Both the position numbers and the translations under genes were made by a program. The notes beneath the pieces are model-generated. The model was given only the letters and a program-made list of their open reading frames with translations, was not told where the DNA came from and ran no database searches. This document shows positions 54,001 to 62,583 of a DNA stretch of 64,000 nucleotides, in pieces. Within the stretch, counting starts at the first letter, position 1; every line of letters starts with the position of its first letter. The stretch comes from Herpetosiphon aurantiacus DSM 785 (GTDB lineage: Bacteria; Chloroflexota; Chloroflexia; Chloroflexales; Herpetosiphonaceae). The DNA lies in NCBI GenBank assembly GCA_000018565.1, contig CP000876.1, positions 275,640 through 339,639 of the forward strand, in the 5' to 3' direction.

Positions 54001-54148
54001 CATGTTTGCACAGCGCCCCTTTGGCGGCGTGCGGACAGGTACAATCGGTGATCACCCCATAGGGATCACTCGTGATCGTCACGGTGTAGGGTTTCTTTTG
54101 GCTCCCAGCGACCTCAAAAACGGCCTGATCGTGCGTGAGAGCACGCAA
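51083..54148 (-). CDS. SNF2-family helicase with SWIM zinc finger, N-terminus disrupted by a stop
   Basis: 1021 residues if started at the TTG at 54148. SWIM finger near the N-terminus ([18 protein letters not shown]), then SNF2_N: [40 protein letters not shown], and helicase C domain: [63 protein letters not shown]. The family reading frame starts further upstream at ATG 54250 (good GGAG, MLTAELINLPALR...AAYYRGGRV) but is broken by TAA at 54149-54151, directly followed by the TTG. Either reinitiation at TAATTG makes a nearly full protein or this is a fresh pseudogene. Role: ATP-driven DNA translocase remodelling protein-DNA complexes. Confidence 0.85.
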   Translation of the reverse strand: [1021 protein letters not shown]

Positions 54149-54454
54149 TTAAACGCGGCCACCACGATAGTAGGCCGCGCCTGCCTGCGCCACACGCGGC
54201 CCAGCCTCCGAGCGAAGTGCGGGAAGATTGATTAATTCGGCGGTCAACATGCTGGATTCTCCACCCATGCCACGGCATTGTGCTGGCTATCATAGCATAG
54301 TCCGCTGATGAAACCGTGCTGGACGTTCATGAATTGGTTTGCGGGACATGGCCACGATGATCGATCAACGGCATAGATCCATGAGGCTCCTCGCACGGCG
54401 CGTGATCCAGCTCAGCAGCAGCGGATCATGGGAGCGGAGAACAAGCACGCGTTA

Positions 54455-54511
54455 TTGATCATTATCGACCGCATCGTAGCCTGTCGATCCGGAGCACGGC
54501 ATCATCGTGAC
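54455..54511 (+). repeat. 57-bp direct repeat, copy 2
   Basis: See copy 1 at 50974-51030; same orientation, about 86 percent identical by eye. Confidence 0.65.
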
Positions 54512-54611
54512 AGGCATCGGCCCAACACGTGCTCCCAATGTAACCCTCGTGGTGACTGTCAATCCCCAGTTGCCACGGCCATTACCGCTCCCTTCAATCG
54601 ATTAACCGTTC

Positions 54612-54640
54612 TTCTCACACGAAAAACGAGACTGTACAAT
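54612..54640 (+). promoter_or_regulatory. Candidate promoter for the lectin-like gene
   Basis: TTCTCA, 17 bases, TACAAT. Reasonable -10, weak -35. About 175 bases before the start codon. Confidence 0.35.
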
Positions 54641-54817
54641 AGCGTGACAGTCCCCGAAAACCCATGAAAATCGCCGAAACGCTCAACGATTGATTGGCGT
54701 ATCACCTTACGAGGTCATACTGCGCTCCATCGCACTCAATCCTCTTGTGGCGCATGACACAATCCTCACACTCCATCATAGGGGTCATATTCTTCCAAAT
54801 CACAGAAAGGAGTTTTC

Positions 54818-57800
54818 ATGATCCACAACCGGACGTTTAAAACGGTGATCCGCACCCTCGCTTGGCTCATTCCAGCCGTTGGTATTTTACTCACCCTTGC
54901 CTCCGTATCCGCGAGACAGCAGCCATCCGACCTTTCCGCAACCAATCGCCAAACGCAGCCGCTCCCACCCAATCAATTTCTCTATCAAGAATTTACTGAA
55001 ACAGATCCCCATACTCTTGCCCTTGCTGGCAGTGCAGCGCTGATTGCCGACGAGGGGGTCATCCGACTTACCGATGAGACCACCACTGCCCAAGCCGGAG
55101 CAATGTGGTATCGCACCAAGCAACAGGTCAGTGATGGATTTGATACCACTTTTGATTTTCGGATCACGGGATCACCCACTGGTGGGGCCGATGGATTAGC
55201 CTTCGTTGTCCATAATGATCCTCATGGGATCAACACCCTAGGGATAAGCGGTTGTCAACTAGGCTATGGTTCGATTAAACAAGGCCTTGCAGTCGAATTC
55301 GACACCTATCAGAATAATCGGTATTGTGCTACAATCGGTGATCCCAATGGGAATCACGTTGGTATTCTGACGGGGGGGACGGGTTCATTGAGTCCGATTC
55401 ACACGTCTCCTGCAAATCTAGGAATCACATCCCTAGACCCTAACAAAAATAATTTGAAAGCCGGATTCCATACCGCACGGATTAGTTATATCGTCGATAC
55501 CCACCGCCCAAAGGGGGTTTTACAGGTGTACCTCGACGATATGACGACCCCCATCTTAAGTACCACCCTCAATCTCTCCCAAACCCTTGGTCTCAGCGAT
55601 GGACGAGCGTGGGTTGGCCTTGTTGCCGGGACAGGAACAATCCTGTCAACCCATGATATTGGCAATTGGTTTTTTGTCGATCAGTGGGATCTCTCGTGTG
55701 CCACCTATAATTTCACGCGTGTCCGTGAAGCAGCTCAAGGGTTTATCCCTGATCCATATCCGAGCGGTGCTTCATGGCCTTTAGAAGGCCAAAGTTGGAT
55801 CAGTGTCGCTGGGCGGCTTGGGATATCACGGGGGATTATCAACGATGGTATGCCGATCCTTGACCCAACCGACCTGATCGATCAGCGCTTACGTCGCCTG
55901 ATTCAGCAACACCGCCCGATTCGTGCCATTCCACTCGAATTGACCTGGACGGATCACGCGGGGAACGGACCAAACGCGACCGATCACTTACAGGTTACCT
56001 TTGACATGAAGGTCGGCAATCGGCTTATCTCCGGCAGTCATGTGCTCAGTCCGCTCGATACGCCCTCTCAGCCTGGAGGACGATTTACGCTCCGCATCCC
56101 CCTCAATGAGATGGATATTCCCACCGCCATCAAACCAACAGGATTGCGCGTCGTCCTCCAAAGTAGCAATCCAAACCATGCCCTGCGGCTCCATTCGACC
56201 GGGGTTTGTCTCGATGCAGGTGTCCCCGATCGGCCCGGGGTTGTTCCACCAGGAGGCCGCGAAGCCTGTGCCACCTTACAAGAATATCTCAAAACCCGTA
56301 GCCAACCCTTTGGCCCAAATGGAGTGGCATCGCAACCGGAACTCTTTGCATCGACCACGGATAAATCTCTGCGATTAACGCCCTTTCCCGACTATACTAT
56401 TGGCGTGAAAGATTACCCCACCAGTATGACCTTTCATACGGTTCCGCCAGGTCATGCGGTTGTTCCCTGTGCCTTTACAAGGCAGGGTGTCATCTATAAT
56501 CCAACCGCGCCGACGACCCCCATTGTGCGTTTTGCCGCAGTCGGCAATGATCGCCATTGGCGTGAAAGCCTCATCTTACTCAATTACGCCGCCTATTTTT
56601 CCCAAGGGCTTACAAAGTGGTGTGCCTTAGGCGATACCGTCTATCCCAGTATGTATGATCGTGATCAAGCAAGCAACTTTACACCAGGCTATAATGTTCC
56701 TGCCCCTCGGTATAAATGTGCACCCATGAGTATTGGGACGGGGATTGAAAATGGCCCGTGCGGTACCTTCGCGGGATCACTCTTTCGCGCCATGGGGTAT
56801 TTTAATGTCCCGTCTTTCGCGAGCCATCTGCATTCGCCGGGTGTCCTCTCAGCGCTCGGCAACCTCTACTATGGCCCAATCGGCTATAACCGCTATGCAC
56901 TCCCCAATGAGAATTATTATGCACCCGTTCCCAATCCCTTAATCCGCGTTGACACGACGGATGCCGAACGCTATCGTGCGCAGATTGTCCAGTTTGAGGG
57001 CATTCGCGTCTATCCCCATCTGAATGGTCAGCGAGTCTATGATAACCCTAACGATGCGATCAGTCCCTATCAGATTACATGGGGTTGGTGGAATGGACCG
57101 ACAGCGCATGAAGTACCCGTTGCTGCGATTGTGCCCGCACCCCAAGACCAAACGCCAGTCAGTGATCCCTTAATACGATGGCGAACGATCAAACCGGGCG
57201 ATATCGCCATTACCGTGGTAGAACGCACTGAGGATGTTGATCTCGATCTCCATATCGCCATCGTTGTTGGCTGGGGACCCCAACAATTTACGCCGAATGC
57301 TTGGCGCGGCGAGCATCTGCATCCAACCTATCAGCCGTGGATGCAACAGGGCGGCAACTATGCCTATGTCCCCTATGTGATGGATCGCTTCTCACTCCCT
57401 GGAACTGGAGCCATTGCTGGCCCACGCCCGTTCAATTATCGTATCTCGCACACCGCCACCGATTTTTGGATCTCCAATTATTCCATGACCATGACATCGC
57501 CTGCCCCCCAAGCCACCACCACTTCCATGAATAGTACTGCCTTCCCCGCCAACGAACCGCTGAAGGTTGATCAGCCATCACCAACGGTGAATGCGCAGCC
57601 CATCGTCGATCAGGTTAACATCGCTCCCTCGCTTGCATGGAACACCCAAACCCAGCAAATCGCCATCGGCGGAGCCTTTGGTGTGCGAATCACCGACCCC
57701 ACCCTCACCCAAGTCGTCACATGGCCAACAATCAGCGGGGTGACGGATCTGGCGTGGAATCATACCGGAACCGCCATTGCCATCGCCGAAGCCGCTCAAC

Positions 57801-59002
57801 AGGTGACGATTCGTGATCAGAGTGGTGCGCTGATCAGTGAACTCATCGGGATGCGCAGTATGCCAACCATGGTGGCATGGAATGCCAGTGATACGCAACT
57901 GGCTACCGCGAGTCATGACCCACAACTGGTGATTTGGAACACCGAGTCATGGCGTGTCGAATCCACCATCACCTACACCGGAACCGATCGGATTCGCGCC
58001 ATCGCCTGGAATCCTGACGGCAGTCTGCTTGCCGGCAGCGATCGCCATCAGATCTTCATCTGGACTACCGACGGACAGCTACAGCAGCATATCCCCCTTG
58101 GCTGGTCGCCGCAAGGAACACTTGCTTGGAGCAACAACGGCCAGTCCCTCATCACTGCGGGAGGACAGCATTGGAGCATCCAACATGCAGGACAGTTGCA
58201 CGGGAGTGTGCTGCCGTGTAGTGCCGGAACCGACATCCGCAGCATCCTCAACAACAATACAACCTCTATGGTCAGCATTGGCATTGCCGCCGATGGAGTT
58301 CATGCCTGTATTCAATCGATCAGTCCCACTGGCCAAGTTCTGCCAATGACTGACCTCTCCCTACCACGGGGCATGCCAGCGATCACCGATGGAGCATGGA
58401 ATGCTGACCAGACCCAGATCGCCCTGATAACCACGAATGGCATCATCCAGCTCTGGGAGCGCAGCACGGGAACCGTACTCAAAGCGCAGCCACTTGGAGG
58501 CATGTCGGTCGAAACCTTAAGCAGCGCCGTCCGAACCTGTATCCCGCATGATCAAACCCAGATTGCCGTGCTGCATGCGATCACCCAGGGGGATTACGCA
58601 TTGTTTGTCGCCACCATCCAAGCTCATCACCAGCGTATTGATAGCGCCTGTGCAGCCTATTTGTCCGCACTCGGAGAGGCATTTCAAGTGAATCCGCCAA
58701 CACCACCCACCAGTGAGCCATCCGCGCCACAACCAATGACTGCGGTGGCCTGGTGTACGTCACCCACCCAGCGCGGCTGGCTGCTTCGCAATCCCAATCC
58801 GTTTGATGTGCGGATCGGGTGGGGTTGGGCGACCCACGCACCACACCTCGTTGAAACGTCCATCACGCTTTCGGCAGCCCGCGATGGGGTCGATGGAACC
58901 TATGTCCTCCGCACCCCCATGAATGGTGCGATTCAGGTGCAATCAGGAAGCACCAGCATCACCGTCCCGTGGAAAACACGTATCACTCGCCAATGCCGCT
59001 AG
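54818..59002 (+). CDS. Large secreted protein: L-type lectin, cysteine-peptidase-like and WD40 domains
   Basis: 1394 residues. N-terminal signal/anchor (VIRTLAWLIPAVGILLTLASV). L-type lectin domain at about 45-290 (GFDTTFDFRITGSPTGGADGLAFVVHND, GLAVEFDTYQNN, LQVYLDDMTTPIL). A central region has NGPCGTFAGSLFRAMGY (Cys near 648) and HIAIVVGWG (His near 812) after PGDIAITVV, the order of an NlpC/P60- or CHAP-like cysteine peptidase. WD40-like repeats at about 945-1220 (LAWNTQTQQIAIGG, VAWNASDTQLATASHDPQLVIWNTE, IAWNPDGSLLAGSD). A small beta domain closes the protein. AGGAG precedes the ATG. It could bind glycans on prey or neighbour cells and cut peptide bonds there; only the lectin and WD40 parts are firm. 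Confidence 0.8.
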   Translation: MIHNRTFKTVIRTLAWLIPAVGILLTLASVSARQQPSDLSATNRQTQPLPPNQFLYQEFTETDPHTLALAGSAALIADEGVIRLTDETTTAQAGAMWYRTKQQVSDGFDTTFDFRITGSPTGGADGLAFVVHNDPHGINTLGISGCQLGYGSIKQGLAVEFDTYQNNRYCATIGDPNGNHVGILTGGTGSLSPIHTSPANLGITSLDPNKNNLKAGFHTARISYIVDTHRPKGVLQVYLDDMTTPILSTTLNLSQTLGLSDGRAWVGLVAGTGTILSTHDIGNWFFVDQWDLSCATYNFTRVREAAQGFIPDPYPSGASWPLEGQSWISVAGRLGISRGIINDGMPILDPTDLIDQRLRRLIQQHRPIRAIPLELTWTDHAGNGPNATDHLQVTFDMKVGNRLISGSHVLSPLDTPSQPGGRFTLRIPLNEMDIPTAIKPTGLRVVLQSSNPNHALRLHSTGVCLDAGVPDRPGVVPPGGREACATLQEYLKTRSQPFGPNGVASQPELFASTTDKSLRLTPFPDYTIGVKDYPTSMTFHTVPPGHAVVPCAFTRQGVIYNPTAPTTPIVRFAAVGNDRHWRESLILLNYAAYFSQGLTKWCALGDTVYPSMYDRDQASNFTPGYNVPAPRYKCAPMSIGTGIENGPCGTFAGSLFRAMGYFNVPSFASHLHSPGVLSALGNLYYGPIGYNRYALPNENYYAPVPNPLIRVDTTDAERYRAQIVQFEGIRVYPHLNGQRVYDNPNDAISPYQITWGWWNGPTAHEVPVAAIVPAPQDQTPVSDPLIRWRTIKPGDIAITVVERTEDVDLDLHIAIVVGWGPQQFTPNAWRGEHLHPTYQPWMQQGGNYAYVPYVMDRFSLPGTGAIAGPRPFNYRISHTATDFWISNYSMTMTSPAPQATTTSMNSTAFPANEPLKVDQPSPTVNAQPIVDQVNIAPSLAWNTQTQQIAIGGAFGVRITDPTLTQVVTWPTISGVTDLAWNHTGTAIAIAEAAQQVTIRDQSGALISELIGMRSMPTMVAWNASDTQLATASHDPQLVIWNTESWRVESTITYTGTDRIRAIAWNPDGSLLAGSDRHQIFIWTTDGQLQQHIPLGWSPQGTLAWSNNGQSLITAGGQHWSIQHAGQLHGSVLPCSAGTDIRSILNNNTTSMVSIGIAADGVHACIQSISPTGQVLPMTDLSLPRGMPAITDGAWNADQTQIALITTNGIIQLWERSTGTVLKAQPLGGMSVETLSSAVRTCIPHDQTQIAVLHAITQGDYALFVATIQAHHQRIDSACAAYLSALGEAFQVNPPTPPTSEPSAPQPMTAVAWCTSPTQRGWLLRNPNPFDVRIGWGWATHAPHLVETSITLSAARDGVDGTYVLRTPMNGAIQVQSGSTSITVPWKTRITRQCR

Positions 59003-59026
59003 ACCGAGAAACCACATAATAGGAAC

Positions 59027-59054
59027 GCAACAGGCGCAGCACCGCGCCTGTTGC
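59027..59054 (+). terminator. Hairpin after the lectin-like gene
   Basis: An 11-bp perfect stem GCAACAGGCGC / GCGCCTGTTGC with a six-base loop, 25 bases after the stop codon; no T-run. Confidence 0.6.
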
Positions 59055-59611
59055 AACGACCCGAGGCACATGACATGCCGTCACGGTTACCAGTTGACAA
59101 GCCCATGCCCGCTTGCTATACTCTCGCCCATGTGATGCCGATCACGGCTTCGCTGGTTTCCAATCTGTCGATTCGCGCCGCGCCGCTGTGAACGCCGCCC
59201 GCCGTTGGGAAGTCTTTTGACACCAATCCCAACCGCCCGCCGCCGCCACCGCCCCGTCGCCCGATAACCAGATTGACTCATCAGCCGAAGCCCAAGCCAG
59301 CATCACCTGCACCTTCAGAACGGATAGCAAACCGAACACCACGCCGAGAGGCTTCTGCAGCTGCGTGGTGGGGGACATCGCCGTATCCTCTCTCACGGCG
59401 CTTCACTGGACGTTCCGTCCATTTTCTCCGTCATTCAAGTGACGTTTTCACCCGCTGGCCATGCGCCATTCCATGCGTGTTTACACGGATGGTTCTTTTC
59501 GTATGTCCAGTTTTGGTTTGCCCGCTGCTGTGTCTCCCATGGGGGGACGGTCTTTCGATTCATTCGATTGCCGTCTCTCGCTGGCGGCATCTCTCTCTTA
59601 AGGAGTGTCTG
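59055..59611 (+). other. Promoter and long untranslated leader of the right-hand gene cluster
   Basis: About 560 bases without a gene. Starts with the consensus promoter at 59094-59122, followed by some 480 bases before the first start codon at 59612. No riboswitch family was recognised, but the length leaves room for a regulatory RNA or a short undetected peptide. Confidence 0.5.
59094..59122 (+). promoter_or_regulatory. Consensus sigma70-type promoter
   Basis: TTGACA (59094-59099), 17-base spacer, TATACT (59117-59122): a perfect -35 box, optimal spacing and one mismatch to TATAAT. The first downstream gene is at 59612. Confidence 0.75.
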
Positions 59612-59779
59612 ATGTACGCTTTAGCATTAATTGGCCGCCACGGTCGCGAACGTGTCTCATCGTTTACCTCATCCTCGGTTGAAGCGCTTGTTGCCCACGC
59701 AACCCACATCCAACTTGGCAACTGCTTCCGCTTTGAAATTCGCTGTGCCCACACGGGTGCAGTCGTCAAAGCGTTGTAG
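59612..59779 (+). CDS. Small hypothetical protein, 55 residues
   Basis: MYALALIGRHGRERVSSF; ends GAVVKAL. AAGGAG lies six bases upstream. Soluble, with no known domain. First of a run of closely spaced genes with strong ribosome sites (59612-64000). Its place at the head of the cluster and its size resemble the small accessory genes of plasmids and integrative elements. Confidence 0.6.
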   Translation: MYALALIGRHGRERVSSFTSSSVEALVAHATHIQLGNCFRFEIRCAHTGAVVKAL

Positions 59780-59791
59780 GGGGTATCTGCG

Positions 59792-60205
59792 ATGATGTTC
59801 TGTGAAACACCCTCGCTCACCCTGCTCGCCGGACTACCGGGGAGTGGCAAGAGCACGCTCGCCAAACGCCTTGCAGCCCTTGGCGCAACCATCGTTTCCC
59901 TTGACGCAATCCGCGCCGAACTTGGCGATGTCACTGACCAGTCCCGCAATGCGGACGTGGTGGCCATTGCCCACATGCGCGTGGAAGCCGCCTTGCTCAG
60001 CGGTCAGTGGGTTGTACTCGATGCAACCAACCTCCGCCGCGCCTGGCGACAACGCTGGGAACGCCTTGCTGCCGAACTGCATGTGCCAATCCGCATTCAC
60101 TGGGTGCGCACGCCGTTGCTGCTCTGCCTTTGGCGGAATTGGCGACGAACGCGCCGTGTCCCCGTTCGCGTGATTGTCCGTATGTGGCGGGAAACTGAGG
60201 ATTAA
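59792..60205 (+). CDS. P-loop kinase-like protein (AAA_33/zeta-toxin-like fold)
   Basis: 137 residues. Walker A LLAGLPGSGKSTLAKRL near the N-terminus, a switch-like VSLDAIRAELGD, Walker B-like WVVLDATNLRRAWRQRW, and a C-terminal Arg-rich stretch (RNWRRTRRVPVRVIVRMW). This order is that of small polynucleotide-kinase/zeta-like P-loop enzymes; the DATN block is common in predicted RNA- or nucleoside-kinases. Substrate unknown. Overall length is short for the family, but no break is visible. Lies 12 bases after the 55-residue gene. Confidence 0.75.
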   Translation: MMFCETPSLTLLAGLPGSGKSTLAKRLAALGATIVSLDAIRAELGDVTDQSRNADVVAIAHMRVEAALLSGQWVVLDATNLRRAWRQRWERLAAELHVPIRIHWVRTPLLLCLWRNWRRTRRVPVRVIVRMWRETED

Positions 60206-60280
60206 TACCACCACCACGGTGGCCGTTGTTTCTGCATCGGCCATCCCATGGGCGATGCTTTATTTAAGAGGAGCATCTCC

Positions 60281-60847
60281 ATGACCACCCACGAAATCCA
60301 AAACCCTGACTACGATATTTGGAGCCATGTGACCCTAAGCCGCTATGCCTACGTGATCTCGGCCTTGCCGATCGGCAAGATCAAAATTGCCATCGGTGGC
60401 TATGGAAAAAAAGTCATCCCCATGCTCTCGGCCTACATTCCCGTGCCCAAAGTCCGTTTACTCATCCACCGCATCCTCGATTCGGTCAACCCGCCCAGCA
60501 ACGGCTTCAGTTTTGAAGTCATTGGTGGCAGTAGCCGTGACGGCGTGGTGGAGTCTCGCATTCTCAAATTCGTCTTCGACGCGGGACAAAACGGCCAGTT
60601 TGCATCCATGCCATGGCGGATCGTCATTGGCATTGGACCAGGCAAATTGTTGGAGACGGGGGGCATCAGCCCGATTGGGAAACCAACCAGCGTGGCTGAT
60701 ATTCGCCTGAGCACTGATGACATGACCATGCTGGCGCTCGAACTGGAAGCCCATCTGCGTCACCGTCAGGGAACCTATGAATACCACCGCATTCGTGAGC
60801 AGCGCGAGCGCCATGCGCAGCGCACTGCCGACCCGGATGCCGCCTAA
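60281..60847 (+). CDS. Hypothetical protein of the element-type cluster, 188 residues
   Basis: MTTHEIQNPDYDIWSHVTLSRYAY, with a basic, Gly-rich middle (IGKIKIAIGGYGKKVIPMLSAY) and a helical Arg-rich C-terminus (HLRHRQGTYEYHRIREQRERH). No membrane segment or known domain recognised. GAGGAG lies seven bases upstream of ATG 60281. Context suggests a conserved plasmid/integrative-element gene. Confidence 0.6.
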   Translation: MTTHEIQNPDYDIWSHVTLSRYAYVISALPIGKIKIAIGGYGKKVIPMLSAYIPVPKVRLLIHRILDSVNPPSNGFSFEVIGGSSRDGVVESRILKFVFDAGQNGQFASMPWRIVIGIGPGKLLETGGISPIGKPTSVADIRLSTDDMTMLALELEAHLRHRQGTYEYHRIREQRERHAQRTADPDAA

Positions 60848-60949
60848 TCAACCAAACCGTTGTTGTATGTCAAATCCCCGTTGGGAATGCCTATGGCTCC
60901 CAACGCAGGTGGCCATGGCGTTTCCACCGCTCATACGGAGGATTCCCCC

Positions 60950-61249
60950 ATGGCCGCGACCAACCAACGCACCACCAAATCCAAAAAAACCACGCGCAAA
61001 CCCGTCGTTCCGTTCGTCCCCGTGATCAATCCGGTGGGTAAAACCATCAATTATGATCGCACAACGGGCGATTTCAGCTTGTATCTGGACGGCGAGTATG
61101 TCGGCTCCAGCCCAAGTTACTGGGACGGCGAAACGCGCTTAAACCAGCTGGTCTATGATCGACTGACCAAGGGCGTTGTGCCGACGGAAACCGACGAGCC
61201 AGCCACCGACCCTAGCAGTGATTCCGCTCAGGAACCCGCTGCCGATTAA
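60950..61249 (+). CDS. Small hypothetical protein, 99 residues
   Basis: A Lys/Thr-rich N-terminus (TNQRTTKSKKTTRKP) and a short folded-looking core: INYDRTTGDFSLYLDGEYVGSSPSYWDGETRLNQLVYDRL, then an acidic tail. The core has the look of the small 'phage/plasmid hypothetical' proteins with a YDRxTGDFxxYLDGxYVG pattern that I associate with integrative elements. GGAGG lies eight bases upstream of ATG 60950. Confidence 0.65.
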   Translation: MAATNQRTTKSKKTTRKPVVPFVPVINPVGKTINYDRTTGDFSLYLDGEYVGSSPSYWDGETRLNQLVYDRLTKGVVPTETDEPATDPSSDSAQEPAAD

Positions 61250-61334
61250 TCTGTTCTGTTGCCCCCTGCGGGCGTATCATCACGATGCGCCCGCTCCTCG
61301 TGGGGACGGCCTCGTGATCCGAAAGGATTGTGCT

Positions 61335-62507
61335 ATGTCGTCCCTCTTTGCCCTCCTGCCCGGAGCCGAGCGCTTCTGGCACGCCTTCACCCGTCTGCGT
61401 CGGTTGCCCCTCCTCACCGAGGAGGAATGGGATGACCCGTTCATCACTGCCGTCGCCGATGCCACGGCCATGCACGCGCCCAACCGCCTGATGAACCATG
61501 CGGTCTTTGTGGGCTTGCTGCCGGTGGTCGAAGCCATACAGGCCGCGATCACCAGTCACCGCCATCCTGATGATTCCATCACCCAAACGCTCAGCGCCGA
61601 GGCCATCCAGCAGGCGCTGGTCACAATGAAACAACGGTCACGATCCGGCGTGTTCAGCGCGGAATCAACCGCCCACGACCAAATCCTGACTGCCATCATG
61701 CTCCACGGCCTCGCCTGTCCCGATGCCCCATGGGTCGCAACCGCCACCCATGTCAGCCGGACGCTCGCCGCCACCAACATCTTTCGGGGTCGCCCGCACA
61801 CCCTACCCCACGCCATGCTCGATCTTCCCTCCAAGGAAACCGTGCCCGTGGTCGCCTGGTGTGTCGTTCCCCCCACGTGCCTGCCAACCGGCAGCGATAT
61901 CCCCACGATTGGTGCGTTCACCGTCGTGGGCAGTAGCGCCAAATGCGCCGCCGCGTGGGCCGCGATCCTTGATGGGTCGCGCCACGCCATCACCCTGCCG
62001 CAGCAGCCGCTCGCCCCCACCATGGCCCTTGGCGAACCGATGCCCTACTACCAAGTCGGGAAGCAACTCGCCCACAAAGCCAGTGGGACGCAGCAATACC
62101 GCACGCTGCGCAATGAAATGCCGTTGCCGTCCTCGCGACTGGCCACCACCACCATCCTCCACCGCTCGGTCTTAACCCCGCACGCGGGCGAGGATTGTCT
62201 GCACCTCACGGGCATGGACGGGATTCCCAACCATGCGATCCTGTGGGCGCAACTCGAACGGGCCTGCCCGCTGCCGCTCCAGTCGCACTGGCTGGACGAT
62301 CTCTGGCAGTTGGGCCTGACCCACGGCCTGATTGTTCCGCTCCCTTCATGGGGCTGTCGGGGCTATTGGCTCAAAACGTCCGCGATTGAGCGCTGGGCAC
62401 GGATCATCCGCGCCATCGTGACCCAATCGCCTGTCTCAACCGCTGGCGTGGCCATCACGACCATCGGCAAACGGAGTGCGTCGCCCACCAAGGCCGCACC
62501 CCAGTAA
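61335..62507 (+). CDS. Hypothetical protein with possible HD-like core, 390 residues
   Basis: N-terminal helical part (LFALLPGAERFWHAFTRL) then NRLMNHAVFVGLLPVVEAI and AHDQILTAIMLHGLACPD, which resemble an HD-domain/TraI_2 (MOBH relaxase) arrangement with spaced histidines and a His-Asp pair; the usual downstream D in LLHDLGK reads LHGLACPD, so this is tentative. The C-terminal half has no match I can name. AAAGGA is seven bases upstream of ATG 61335; an open frame back to 61176 lies inside the preceding gene. Could belong to a conjugation or replication module. Confidence 0.5.
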   Translation: MSSLFALLPGAERFWHAFTRLRRLPLLTEEEWDDPFITAVADATAMHAPNRLMNHAVFVGLLPVVEAIQAAITSHRHPDDSITQTLSAEAIQQALVTMKQRSRSGVFSAESTAHDQILTAIMLHGLACPDAPWVATATHVSRTLAATNIFRGRPHTLPHAMLDLPSKETVPVVAWCVVPPTCLPTGSDIPTIGAFTVVGSSAKCAAAWAAILDGSRHAITLPQQPLAPTMALGEPMPYYQVGKQLAHKASGTQQYRTLRNEMPLPSSRLATTTILHRSVLTPHAGEDCLHLTGMDGIPNHAILWAQLERACPLPLQSHWLDDLWQLGLTHGLIVPLPSWGCRGYWLKTSAIERWARIIRAIVTQSPVSTAGVAITTIGKRSASPTKAAPQ

Positions 62508-62583
62508 TTCTTCATCCCCATGGGGCAGTGCATCTGCGGCCCCACGGGTCGTCGGGTCATGCCTCCCATTCCAAGGAGTTGTT

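Larger units (their letters stand above)
54251..54817. other. Intergenic control region between the SNF2 and lectin-like genes
   Basis: Divergent promoters for both genes should lie here. Contains direct-repeat copy 2 (54455-54511) and a candidate promoter at 54612-54640. No gene. Confidence 0.45.
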
